Program-made: the position numbers and the translations under genes
In this document: piece by piece, positions 17,279 to 25,182 of the stretch
How positions within the stretch are numbered: position 1 is the stretch's first letter
Layout of the letters: each line of letters begins with the position of its first letter
NCBI GenBank assembly: GCA_023415775.1
Contig: JAEZJM010000021.1
Coordinates: 124,001-188,000 of the forward strand
Reading direction: 5' to 3'
Source of the DNA: Bacillota bacterium
GTDB lineage: Bacteria; Bacillota; Negativicutes; Sporomusales; UBA7701
DNA: 64,000 nt
The notes under the pieces: generated by a model
What the model was told of the DNA's origin: nothing
Database searches by the model: none
The model's input: only the letters and a program-made list of their open reading frames with translations

Positions 17279-18776
17279 CAGGTATTACCTGCCGGCTGCC
17301 GACGAGGGACTGGCCGGCGCGGTGGCGGACGCCGCCGCGCTGTTCGCCCTCCCCGCCGCCGGTGTTTTGTCAGACAGCGATATTGCCGCCCAGCTCCCCG
17401 CAGGCGACGTTTTTATCCGCAACACCGTGACAGGCGGAGCGGACAGGTCGGTCATAACCGAGGTTTTTTTCTGGCGCGACGAAGGAGTGTTGGGATGCCG
17501 CAGCAGGCGGGAGAGGGCGGTAGAAGGGGAGGCCGGAGCCGTCCAGCGGCTTGTACGCCTCAACCTGCACGCCATTTTTCAGCGGCTCACCGGCCGCCGT
17601 CCGGGGCCGTGGGGCATCCTGCGCGGCGTACGGCCGATAAAAATCGTCCACCGTTTACTGGACAACGGGCTCACGCCGGAGGCGGCGGCTAACAGGCTCG
17701 CCGCCGACTACGCCGTCGACCGGGACAAAGCGCGCCTGCTCGCCGATATCGGCCTTAGGCAGCGCCCTTTCCTGCACCCCGGACCGGAAGGCCGCCGCCT
17801 CGTGAGCGTTTACGTCGGCGTGCCCTATTGTCCCTCGCGGTGCCTCTACTGTTCGTTTCCCGCCAATGTGCTGCCCGCCGACCATGCAAAGGTGGCGGCT
17901 TTTTTGAGCGCCCTTGAGGCCGACATTGCCGCCGCCGCCGAACTTATCGCCCGCTGGGGGCTGACTGCCGAGACGGTGTACATCGGCGGCGGCACCCCGA
18001 CCAGCCTCGGCGACGCCGACTTCGCCCGGCTGCTTGAGAAGGTGCGCGGGGCTTTCGTCAGCGACGCCACGCGCGAGTTTACCGTCGAAGCCGGCCGCCC
18101 CGACTGCATCACCGACGGCAAGGTTGCGGCGATGGCGGCGGCGGGAGTGACGCGGGTAAGCGTAAACCCGCAGACGATGCAGGAAAAAACCTTAAAACTT
18201 ATTGGACGAAACCACACCGTCCGCGATATAATAGTAATGTTTAGGAAAATACGCTCTGCGGCTATCCCGGTCATCAACATGGACATAATCGCCGGCCTGC
18301 CGGAGGAGACCGAGCAGGATATGGCCGCTACCATGGCGAGTATCGCCGCGCTGGCGCCCGACAATATCACCGTCCACACCCTGGCGATCAAACGGGGGTC
18401 GCGCCTGGCCGCCGGCCAAGAGGACGTGACGCTGCCGGACGAGCGCACGACCGCCGCCATGCTCGCCATTGCCGCCGACGGGGCCCGCAGCCTGGGGCTT
18501 GTGCCATATTACCTCTACCGCCAGAAGCATATGACCGGCAACCTGGAGAATGTCGGTTACGCCCGTCCCGGCGCGGAATGCATATACAACATCCAGATAA
18601 TCGAGGAACGGCAGACAGTCATCGGCGTTGGGCCTGCGGCCGCCACCAAAGCGGTCGCCGCCGACCACCGCCTCGACAGCTGCTACAACCCCAAAGACGT
18701 CGATACCTATATCGCCAACATCGAGCACTACATACGGCGGCGGGAGGGACTCATCGCCGCATTGTTCAGCTGCTAA
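17268..18776 (+). CDS. hemZ: oxygen-independent coproporphyrinogen dehydrogenase-like radical SAM protein HemZ
   Basis: A 502-residue radical SAM enzyme of the HemZ branch of HemN-like proteins. The [4Fe-4S] motif CPSRCLYC is at C188, C192 and C195, followed by the GGGTPTS segment; an N-terminal domain of about 165 residues precedes the barrel, as in B. subtilis HemZ. It is thought to act in anaerobic tetrapyrrole synthesis; some HemN relatives have other roles, so the exact reaction is inferred. The start is GTG 17268, inside the end of the Fur-family gene. hisS follows after 15 bases. Confidence 0.87.
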   Translation: MKVNRYYLPAADEGLAGAVADAAALFALPAAGVLSDSDIAAQLPAGDVFIRNTVTGGADRSVITEVFFWRDEGVLGCRSRRERAVEGEAGAVQRLVRLNLHAIFQRLTGRRPGPWGILRGVRPIKIVHRLLDNGLTPEAAANRLAADYAVDRDKARLLADIGLRQRPFLHPGPEGRRLVSVYVGVPYCPSRCLYCSFPANVLPADHAKVAAFLSALEADIAAAAELIARWGLTAETVYIGGGTPTSLGDADFARLLEKVRGAFVSDATREFTVEAGRPDCITDGKVAAMAAAGVTRVSVNPQTMQEKTLKLIGRNHTVRDIIVMFRKIRSAAIPVINMDIIAGLPEETEQDMAATMASIAALAPDNITVHTLAIKRGSRLAAGQEDVTLPDERTTAAMLAIAADGARSLGLVPYYLYRQKHMTGNLENVGYARPGAECIYNIQIIEERQTVIGVGPAAATKAVAADHRLDSCYNPKDVDTYIANIEHYIRRREGLIAALFSC

Positions 18777-18791
18777 GGAGGAAAGAATAAG

Positions 18792-20057
18792 ATGGAGATT
18801 TCCGCGCCACGGGGCACGAAAGATATATTGCCGGACAGCAGCAGCCACTGGCAGTACGTGGAAAAGACGGCCAGGGAAGTGTGCCGCGACTATGGCTACC
18901 AGGAGATTCGCACGCCGGTGTTCGAACACACCGAGCTTTTCCTGCGGGGCATCGGCGAGACGACCGACATCGTCCAGAAGGAAATGTACACCTTCACCGA
19001 CAAAGGCGGCCGGAGCATCACCCTGCGGCCGGAGAACACCGCCGGCACCGTCCGCGCCTACCTCGAACACAAGCTGTACGGCGAAAGTCAACCAGCCAAG
19101 CTGTATTATATCGGCCCGATGTTCCGTTACGACAAGCCCCAGGCCGGCCGGTTCCGCCAGTTCCACCAGTTCGGTATCGAGGCTATAGGCTCTGCCGGCC
19201 CGATTGTCGACGCCGAGATCATCATGGCGGCGGTCGAGTTCTTTACCCGGTTGGGCCTCAAAGACCTCAATCTGTTCATCAACTCGGTCGGCTGTCCCCG
19301 GTGCCGCCCGGTTTACCGCGCCAAGATCCAGGACGCCCTGCGAGCGAACCTCGGCGAATTCTGCGAGGATTGCCGCTCCCGTTTCGACCGCAACCCGATG
19401 CGCATCCTCGACTGCAAGAACGAAAAGTGCCAGCAGATTTCCAAGGATGCGCCCCAGCTCGGCGACTGCCTATGCGACGAGTGCCGCGACCACTTCGCCG
19501 GCCTGCAGGCGGTGCTGACGGCCGCCGGTGTCGACTACAAGCTCAATCCGCGGCTGGTGCGCGGCCTCGACTACTATACCAAGACGGCTTTCGAGATCCA
19601 GTACCCGCCGCTCGGCGCCCAAAGCGCGGTGTGCGGCGGCGGCCGCTACGACGGGCTGATCGAGGAGATCGGCGGCAACCCGACGCCGGCCATCGGTTAT
19701 GCCATCGGCCTGGAAAGGGTCCTCCTGGCGCTTGAAAAGCAGGAACTGCTGCCGCCGGCAAACAGGGGCATCGCCGTCTTCGTGGCGGCGTTCGACGACA
19801 AGACGCGCGTGCTGGCCTTCAAGCTGGCGACCGAGCTAAGGCGGGCAGGCCTCGCCTGCGAGCTGGACTATCTCGGGCGCGGCCTCAAGGCTCAGTTAAA
19901 ACAGGCCAACCGTTACCCGGCCCGCTTCGTGGCCATCATCGGCGAAGAGGAAGCGGCTCAGAACAAAGTCGCGCTAAAGAATATGCAGACCGGCGAGCAG
20001 CAATTGGTGGACGCCGGACAGGTGGCCCAGAAGATTCGCGCGGAGATGGAGGACTAA
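18792..20057 (+). CDS. hisS: histidyl-tRNA synthetase
   Basis: A 421-residue class II synthetase. It starts with the family-specific ISAPRGTKDILP segment; motif 2 region (FRYDKPQAGRFRQFHQFG), the HisA motif LVRGLDYYT and motif 3 GYAIGLERVLLAL are present, followed by an anticodon-binding domain. A Cys-rich insertion (CPRC, CEDC, CKNEKC, CLCDEC) between them is seen in many Firmicutes HisRS. The start ATG 18792 follows AAGGAGGAAAG. No T-box leader precedes it; the hemZ gap is only 15 bases. Confidence 0.96.
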   Translation: MEISAPRGTKDILPDSSSHWQYVEKTAREVCRDYGYQEIRTPVFEHTELFLRGIGETTDIVQKEMYTFTDKGGRSITLRPENTAGTVRAYLEHKLYGESQPAKLYYIGPMFRYDKPQAGRFRQFHQFGIEAIGSAGPIVDAEIIMAAVEFFTRLGLKDLNLFINSVGCPRCRPVYRAKIQDALRANLGEFCEDCRSRFDRNPMRILDCKNEKCQQISKDAPQLGDCLCDECRDHFAGLQAVLTAAGVDYKLNPRLVRGLDYYTKTAFEIQYPPLGAQSAVCGGGRYDGLIEEIGGNPTPAIGYAIGLERVLLALEKQELLPPANRGIAVFVAAFDDKTRVLAFKLATELRRAGLACELDYLGRGLKAQLKQANRYPARFVAIIGEEEAAQNKVALKNMQTGEQQLVDAGQVAQKIRAEMED

Positions 20058-20058
20058 T

Positions 20059-21846
20059 ATGGATTCGCTTCTTGGTTTGAAACGCACCCACAGCTGTGGT
20101 GAACTGACAAAACAACACGCCGGCCAGGAGGTCGTGCTGTGCGGCTGGATGGCCCGCCGCCGCGACCACGGCGGCCTGATTTTCGTCGACCTGAGGGACC
20201 GCACTGGAATGGTGCAGTTGGTTTTCTCGCCGGACATCGACCCGTCCGCCTTCCACAAGGCCGAGACCGTCCGCACCGAATACGTGCTGGCGGTTCGCGG
20301 CACGGTGCGCATGCGCGACGCCGCCACCGTCAACGCCAACATGACGACCGGCGAAATCGAAGTAACCGGCGCCGAGCTGCGCATCCTCAACGCGGCCAAG
20401 ACGCCGCCCTTCTATATCCAGGACGATGTCGACGTGGACGAGGTGCTCAAGCTCAAATACCGCTATCTCGACCTTCGCCGTCCCGAAATGCAGCACAACC
20501 TCATTCTCCGTCACCGGGTCGCCAAGCTGATGCGGGACTTTCTCGACCGCCAGGGTTTCATCGAGGTCGAGACGCCGATGCTGACGAAAAGCACTCCCGA
20601 GGGTGCGCGGGACTACCTGGTGCCCAGCCGGGTCAACCCCGGCAAGTTCTACGCGCTGCCGCAGTCGCCGCAGATTTTCAAGCAATTGCTGATGGTGGCC
20701 GGCTACGAACGCTACTTCCAGATCGCCCGTTGCTTCCGCGACGAGGATCTCCGCGCCGACAGGCAGCCGGAGTTCACCCAGCTCGACATCGAAATGTCCT
20801 TCATCGACCGCGAGGAAGTGCTGACGATGATGGAGAATATGGTCGCCTATCTCTTCAAGGAGGCCATCGGCGCCGACGTGCCCACGCCGTTCCCGCGGCT
20901 CGGCTATGACGAAGCGATGGATAAGTACGGCTCGGACAAGCCTGACCTGAGGTTCGGCATGGAAATGATCGACCTCACCGACGCGGTGCGCGGCTCGGAC
21001 TTCAAAGTGTTCGAGAATGTCCTCGCCGCCGGCGGCAAGGTCAAAGCCATCAACGTGAAAGGCTACGCCGCCATCCCCCGCCGCGAACTGGACGGCCTGG
21101 TGGAATACGTCGGCCAACACGGCGGCAAGGGCCTGGCCTGGATGTGCTATACCGGCGAGGGCATCAAATCGCAGATCACGAAGTTCTTCAGCGAAGCTAT
21201 GATCGCCAAGGTGACGGCCGCCGCCGCCGCCGAGGAAGGCGATCTGCTGCTCATCATGGCCGACTCGCCCGCGACCCTCAACCCCGCTCTCGGCCAGCTT
21301 CGCCTGGAGATGGGCCGCCGCCAGAACCTCATCGTCGCCAACAAGCTGGCTTTCGCGTGGGTCGTCGACTTCCCGATGTTCGAATATGACCCGGAAGATA
21401 AGCGCTGGGTGGCCATGCACCATCCGTTCACCTCGCCCCGCGACGAGGATGTCGCCTATCTGGACAGCGACCCCGGCCGCATCAGGGCCAAGGCCTACGA
21501 TATGGTCCTCAACGGCACCGAACTGGGCGGCGGCAGCATCCGTATCTACCAGCGCGATTTGCAGGAAAAGGTCTTCAAGGCTATCGGCCTTGCGGACGAG
21601 GAGGCGACCGACCAGTTCGGCTTCCTGCTGGAAGCGTTCGAATACGGCACCCCTCCCCACGGCGGCATTGCCTTCGGCCTCGACCGGATGGTGATGCTGA
21701 TGGCGGGCCGGCCTTCGATCCGCGACGTCATCGCTTTCCCCAAGACGCAGAGCGCCACCGATATCATGTCCCAGGCTCCTTCGACGGTCTCGCCCCGCCA
21801 GCTCAAGGATCTCGCCGTCAAGCTGGATATCGTGGTCAAAAAGTAA
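20059..21846 (+). CDS. aspS: aspartyl-tRNA synthetase
   Basis: A 595-residue bacterial-type AspRS with an N-terminal OB fold (CGWMARRRDHGGLIFVDLRDR), catalytic motif 2 (FRDEDLRADRQPEFTQLD), the bacterial GAD insertion and motif 3 (GLDRMVMLMAG). It starts two bases after the hisS stop, the conserved hisS-aspS pairing. Whether it also charges tRNA-Asn (non-discriminating) cannot be told here. A hairpin and then 6S RNA follow. Confidence 0.96.
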   Translation: MDSLLGLKRTHSCGELTKQHAGQEVVLCGWMARRRDHGGLIFVDLRDRTGMVQLVFSPDIDPSAFHKAETVRTEYVLAVRGTVRMRDAATVNANMTTGEIEVTGAELRILNAAKTPPFYIQDDVDVDEVLKLKYRYLDLRRPEMQHNLILRHRVAKLMRDFLDRQGFIEVETPMLTKSTPEGARDYLVPSRVNPGKFYALPQSPQIFKQLLMVAGYERYFQIARCFRDEDLRADRQPEFTQLDIEMSFIDREEVLTMMENMVAYLFKEAIGADVPTPFPRLGYDEAMDKYGSDKPDLRFGMEMIDLTDAVRGSDFKVFENVLAAGGKVKAINVKGYAAIPRRELDGLVEYVGQHGGKGLAWMCYTGEGIKSQITKFFSEAMIAKVTAAAAAEEGDLLLIMADSPATLNPALGQLRLEMGRRQNLIVANKLAFAWVVDFPMFEYDPEDKRWVAMHHPFTSPRDEDVAYLDSDPGRIRAKAYDMVLNGTELGGGSIRIYQRDLQEKVFKAIGLADEEATDQFGFLLEAFEYGTPPHGGIAFGLDRMVMLMAGRPSIRDVIAFPKTQSATDIMSQAPSTVSPRQLKDLAVKLDIVVKK

Positions 21847-21854
21847 ACGACAGA

Positions 21855-21917
21855 GCGGCTCGGATATTATCCACAGGGCCTGGCGAGCAAGCCTCCCTGG
21901 CAAAATATCCCGGCCGC
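21855..21917 (+). other. long imperfect hairpin after aspS
   Basis: Arms 21855-21868 and 21904-21917 pair over 14 positions with one G-U and one C-C mismatch; an inner stem (CAGGG 21874-21878 with CCCTG 21895-21899, and GGC 21882-21884 with GCC 21891-21893) continues it. The downstream T content is modest (TTTCTCCTTGCTTTT), so it may be a weak terminator of hisS-aspS or a 3' stabiliser. Confidence 0.6.
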
Positions 21918-21924
21918 TTTCTCC

Positions 21925-21953
21925 TTGCTTTTCGCCGGTAAGTTTGCTAATAT
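21925..21953 (+). promoter_or_regulatory. candidate promoter of 6S RNA
   Basis: TTGCTT (21925-21930), a 17-base spacer, TAATAT (21948-21953). The predicted start near 21960 is some 40 bases before the folded 6S body, which would imply a 5' precursor; that mismatch lowers confidence. Confidence 0.45.
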
Positions 21954-21998
21954 AAAGACGGAATCCGCTAATAACGGAAAAATCAAATAACTTTCGGT

Positions 21999-22189
21999 GT
22001 AATAACCCCTGCTGTGTGCGTGGGATGCCGATGTTTTGAGCCAACACAGTTACTGCGGGAGCCCGGACTCTGATTGTGGCGTGTATGCCCCTGAACGCCT
22101 GGGGACACATAAAGCAGTCAGGAGGGCACCCACCTGCCGAGGCAGGTTCAAAACAGGGGCGATACGGCACGGTGGGGATTATTATTTTT
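21999..22189 (+). ncRNA. ssrS: 6S RNA
   Basis: This is a gene-free interval immediately downstream of aspS, the same place as bsrA (6S-1) in B. subtilis. The ends pair: TAATAACCCC near 22000-22009 with GGGGATTATTA near 22174-22184. The 3' half has the characteristic CACCNACCT ... AGGTTCAA hairpin of 6S RNA (22128-22150), like the CACCUUGAACC/GGUUCAAGG region of E. coli 6S. A central, largely unpaired bubble around TTTTGAGCCAACACAG (22034-22049) fits the promoter-mimic loop. 6S RNA binds sigma-A RNA polymerase in stationary phase. The ends are approximate; a terminator follows. Confidence 0.82.
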
Positions 22190-22220
22190 AGCCCGGCGCA
22201 GGTGTGCGGGCTTTTGTTTT
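22190..22220 (+). terminator. terminator after 6S RNA
   Basis: AGCCCG (22190-22195) pairs with CGGGCT (22207-22212), extended by CGC/GTG pairing, followed by TTTTGTTTT. Confidence 0.7.
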
Positions 22221-22284
22221 ATCCGGCAGGAATATCGCGGGGCAGGGGGGAACCCCCTTATATATGTGAAATGGAGGGAAAAGA

Positions 22285-22377
22285 GTGAAAGATTTTCTGC
22301 GCAAACTCTGTAGTCCCTGAATATTGATGTGGGTGCTGGTGGCACTCTTTGTGCTCGTCCCGCTGCTGCTTAAATAA
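22285..22377 (+). CDS. tiny membrane ORF with in-frame TGA (possible selenoprotein or broken gene)
   Basis: GTG 22285 follows a strong GGAGGG site (22273-22278). The frame runs 30 codons to TAA 22375-22377 but is interrupted at codon 12 by TGA 22318-22320. Before the TGA it reads MKDFLRKLCSP; after it, ILMWVLVALF and on through a Leu/Val-rich segment ending in Lys, one membrane helix. The second half has no ribosome site of its own. A six-pair hairpin (22331-22336 with 22342-22347, loop TGGTG) begins 10 bases after the TGA, where bacterial SECIS elements lie. Alternatives: a mutated TGG/CGA codon, an 11-codon leader peptide, or chance. A terminator follows. Confidence 0.35.
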
Positions 22378-22394
22378 CGGCTGTCGATAAGCCT

Positions 22395-22427
22395 AACGCC
22401 TGCCCTCCATTAGGGCGGCGTTTTTTG
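22395..22427 (+). terminator. intrinsic terminator before ltaE
   Basis: AACGCC-GCCCT (22395-22406, one bulged T) pairs with AGGGC-GGCGTT (22412-22422); a T-run continues to 22426. It closes the 6S/tiny-ORF interval. Confidence 0.8.
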
Positions 22428-22497
22428 TTTCGCGCTCATAGGATTTTTGCTTTTCGACCAGAATTAATAAAGGAATAACGAAAGTAGGAGTGATCAC

Positions 22498-23535
22498 GTG
22501 CGAGTAGTCGATTTGCGCAGCGATACCGTAACAACGCCGACCGAGGAGATGAGGCAGGCCATGTTCCGGGCCGATGTCGGCGACGACGTATACCGCGAGG
22601 ATCCCACCGTCACCGCCCTTGAGGAGCTTGGGGCGGCGATGCTTGACAAGGAAGCCGGTCTCTTCCTCACCAGCGGGACGATGGGCAACCAGGTGGCGGC
22701 GATGGCCCACACCAAGAAGAGTGACGAGATTATCTGCGAGATGGAGTCGCATATTTACTATTACGAGGTTGCCGGGCTGGCCTGCCTGTCAGGCGCTCAG
22801 GTGCGGCCGGTCATCGGCGACCGCGGCATAATGACCGCCGCCGCCATCCGCGGCGCCATCCGCGGCGTCGATGTGCATGCCCCCGACACCGGCCTCATCT
22901 GCCTGGAGAACACCCATAACCGGGCCGGCGGCACCTGCTATCCGCTTGCCGAACTCGCCGCCATCCGCAAGCTGGCCGACGAGTTCCGTATTCCCGTACA
23001 TATGGACGGGGCCCGCATCTTCAATGCCGCGGTCGCTCAGGGCGTACCCGCGGCAGAGATCGCCCGCCACGCCGATACTGTGCAGTTTTGCCTGTCTAAG
23101 GGTCTGGCTGCGCCGGTGGGTTCGCTGCTTGTCGGCCCCCGCTCCTACATCGAAAAGGCCCGCCGTTTTCGCAAGATGCTGGGCGGCGGCATGCGGCAGG
23201 CCGGCATTATCGCCGCGGCCGGCGTGGTGGCGCTGAAAACGATGGTCGGGCGGCTGGCCGAGGACCATGCCAACGCCAGAGCGCTTGCCGAGGCCATCGC
23301 CGCCGGCGGCTACACCATCGATATGGGCACAGTGCAGACCAATATCGTCATTTTCTCCATGGACGGCCTGAAAACCGATGCTCCCGCCTTCGTCGCCAGG
23401 CTCAAGGACCACGGCATCAAGGCCAACGCCTTCGGAGACCGGCGCGTGCGGATGGTGACCCATTTCGGCATCGACCGCGCCGATATCGATTACACCATTG
23501 ATGTCTTGGCCAAGCTCAAGCAGGAATGCCAGTAG
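22498..23535 (+). CDS. ltaE: low-specificity L-threonine aldolase
   Basis: A 345-residue fold-type I PLP enzyme that cleaves L-threonine or L-allo-threonine to glycine and acetaldehyde. The family signature DLRSDTVTTPT is at the N-terminus, HMDGARIFNA supplies the PLP-contacting Asp/Arg, and the PLP lysine is K201 in FCLSKGLAAP. The start GTG 22498 has TAGGAG upstream. The stop codon abuts palindromic repeat copy 1. Confidence 0.93.
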   Translation: MRVVDLRSDTVTTPTEEMRQAMFRADVGDDVYREDPTVTALEELGAAMLDKEAGLFLTSGTMGNQVAAMAHTKKSDEIICEMESHIYYYEVAGLACLSGAQVRPVIGDRGIMTAAAIRGAIRGVDVHAPDTGLICLENTHNRAGGTCYPLAELAAIRKLADEFRIPVHMDGARIFNAAVAQGVPAAEIARHADTVQFCLSKGLAAPVGSLLVGPRSYIEKARRFRKMLGGGMRQAGIIAAAGVVALKTMVGRLAEDHANARALAEAIAAGGYTIDMGTVQTNIVIFSMDGLKTDAPAFVARLKDHGIKANAFGDRRVRMVTHFGIDRADIDYTIDVLAKLKQECQ

Positions 23536-23656
23536 GCCGTTGATAAGCCCCCATCTGCGGCGTTGCTCCTCAAAGCGCTTGCTTGCGTACGTCCCAAAGT
23601 ACGCGGCGGGCGCGCTTTTCCGGTGCGCCTTGCATCTGGAGGCTTCTAAACGGCCT
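23534..23656. repeat. palindromic dispersed repeat, copy 1
   Basis: A 123-base imperfect palindrome that starts in the ltaE stop codon. The terminal inverted repeats AGGCCGTT (23534-23541) and AACGGCCT (23649-23656) are perfect, and the arms pair discontinuously all the way to a core GCGTAC...GTACGC (23585-23604). It shares CCATCTGCGGCGTTGCTCCT and CCGGTGCGCCTTGCATCTGG blocks with copy 2 at 34838-34960. It carries no ORF. It is a likely REP/MITE-like non-autonomous element, but the class is not identified. Confidence 0.8.
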
Positions 23657-23701
23657 AGGAGCTTTGTGCAACCCAGTCAAGAAAGAAGAGGGATTTTTCC
23701 A

Positions 23702-25012
23702 ATGAGCCTTTTTGAGGAACAGGAGACTGGGCCTCAGCCGCCGGCGCCGCTGGCGGTGAGGATGCGCCCGCAGACGCTGGCGGAATTCGTCGGCCAGGCC
23801 GATCTCATCGCTCCCGGCCGTTTCCTCCGCCGTATGATCGACGCGGACACCGTGCCGTCGATGATTCTCTTCGGGCCGCCGGGCACTGGCAAGACCACCC
23901 TGGCCCACATCATCGCCCGTGAGACCGATGCCCAGTTCGAGCAGCTCAACGCCGTTTCGGCGGGGGTAGCCGACATCCGCCGGATCATCGACGGAGCCCA
24001 GAAGCGACTGCGGATGCTGCGCCAGCGCACCATCCTGTTCGTCGACGAGATTCACCGGTTTTCAAAGTCGCAGCAGGATGTGCTGCTGCCGTTCGTGGAG
24101 AACGGCACCGTTACGCTGATCGGCGCCACGACGGAGAACCCGTATTTCGAGGTCAATTCGCCGCTGCTCTCGCGGGCGCGGGTCTTTCGCCTGCTGCCGC
24201 TCGGCCATGGCGAAGTCGTATCCCTCCTTGCCGCCGCTCTGGCCGATGAGGAACACGGCCTCGGCAAAACAGGCATCGCCTGTGCGCCGGAGGTGCTGGC
24301 CGCCATCGCCGATTTTACCGGCGGCGACGCCCGCGTAGCGCTGAATCTGCTGGAACAGGCCGCTTCGATGCTGCCGGAGGACGGCCCGCAGGAAATAACC
24401 CTCGACCTTTTGCGATCGATCGCCGGCGAACGGGTGATCGGCTACGACAAGAAAGGCGACACCCATTACGACGTGGCGTCGGCCTTTATCAAAAGCATGC
24501 GCGGCTCGGACCCCGACGCCGCCCTCCATTACCTGGCCCGAATGCTCGAAGCGGGGGAGGACGTCAAGTTCATCGCCCGCCGGATCGTCATTTGCGCCGC
24601 CGAGGATGTCGGCAACGCCGACCCGCAGGCCCTGGTCGTCGCCACGGCGGCCATGCACGCCGTACAGTTCATCGGCCTGCCCGAGGCCCGCATCCCGCTT
24701 GCCCAGGCGGTGGTCTACATCGCCGCCGCCCCGAAGAGCAACGCCGCATACGCGGCCGTCGACCAGGCCATGGCCGACGTGCGGGAAAAAGAGGGCGGAC
24801 GGGTGCCAGTGCACCTGAGGGACGCCAGCTATAAGGGCGCTAAACAGTGGGGCCACGGCAAGGATTACAAATACCCCCACAGTTACCCCGGCGCTTACGT
24901 ACCCCAGCAGTACCTGCCGGACGAACTTAAGGGCGCCGTCTATTACCGGCCCAGCGACCGGGGTTTCGAGGCCGAGATCGCCCGCCGGCTGAGCGAGCGG
25001 GGCAATAAGTGA
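23702..25012 (+). CDS. rarA: replication-associated recombination protein A (RarA/MgsA)
   Basis: A 436-residue AAA+ ATPase of the clamp-loader group that acts at stalled forks and binds SSB. Walker A GPPGTGKTT starts at residue 58; the Walker B is LFVDEIHRF; sensor 1 lies in IGATTENP. The C-terminal MgsA tetramerisation domain ends with KYPHSYPGAYVPQQYLP, typical of the family. The start ATG 23702 is preceded by an AAGAAGAGGG region; the frame is open much further upstream through the repeat, but only this start gives the family N-terminus. Its position between aspS/6S and iscR matches yrvN of B. subtilis. Confidence 0.94.
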   Translation: MSLFEEQETGPQPPAPLAVRMRPQTLAEFVGQADLIAPGRFLRRMIDADTVPSMILFGPPGTGKTTLAHIIARETDAQFEQLNAVSAGVADIRRIIDGAQKRLRMLRQRTILFVDEIHRFSKSQQDVLLPFVENGTVTLIGATTENPYFEVNSPLLSRARVFRLLPLGHGEVVSLLAAALADEEHGLGKTGIACAPEVLAAIADFTGGDARVALNLLEQAASMLPEDGPQEITLDLLRSIAGERVIGYDKKGDTHYDVASAFIKSMRGSDPDAALHYLARMLEAGEDVKFIARRIVICAAEDVGNADPQALVVATAAMHAVQFIGLPEARIPLAQAVVYIAAAPKSNAAYAAVDQAMADVREKEGGRVPVHLRDASYKGAKQWGHGKDYKYPHSYPGAYVPQQYLPDELKGAVYYRPSDRGFEAEIARRLSERGNK

Positions 25013-25026
25013 CCAACGAAGCTATG

Positions 25027-25055
25027 AGGTCCGCCGCCTCCCGGGCGGACTTTTT
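25027..25055 (+). terminator. intrinsic terminator after rarA
   Basis: GTCCGCC (25029-25035) pairs with GGCGGAC (25044-25050), loop of eight, then five T. Confidence 0.85.
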
Positions 25056-25105
25056 GCGACCGGAATAAATCCGAGTAGCGAGGTCAAAAATAATAGCGTA
25101 TCGTC

Positions 25106-25134
25106 TTTACAACCCGACCTTTTTCTGGTATATT
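25106..25134 (+). promoter_or_regulatory. promoter of the isc operon
   Basis: TTTACA (25106-25111), 17-base spacer, TATATT (25129-25134). The predicted start near 25141 gives a leader of about 40 bases. An IscR operator would be expected around or just after the -10; I see no convincing dyad. Confidence 0.6.
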
Positions 25135-25182
25135 GAATCTGAAGAAATCCTATCGCAATACTCGGAAAAGCGGGTGATTCAA

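Noticed and set aside
19936..22170. Antisense frame of 744 codons opposite aspS and 6S RNA
   Set aside because: It is a GC-driven shadow: composition is His/Asp/Val-rich without family motifs, no ribosome site, and it runs over a well-supported synthetase and an RNA gene.
23498..23701. N-terminal extension of rarA through the palindromic repeat
   Set aside because: The frame is open, but it overlaps ltaE and encodes repeat sequence; the family N-terminus begins at ATG 23702.
25142..25172. IscR operator downstream of the isc promoter
   Set aside because: The stretch has only a few symmetric positions; no convincing dyad or family match.
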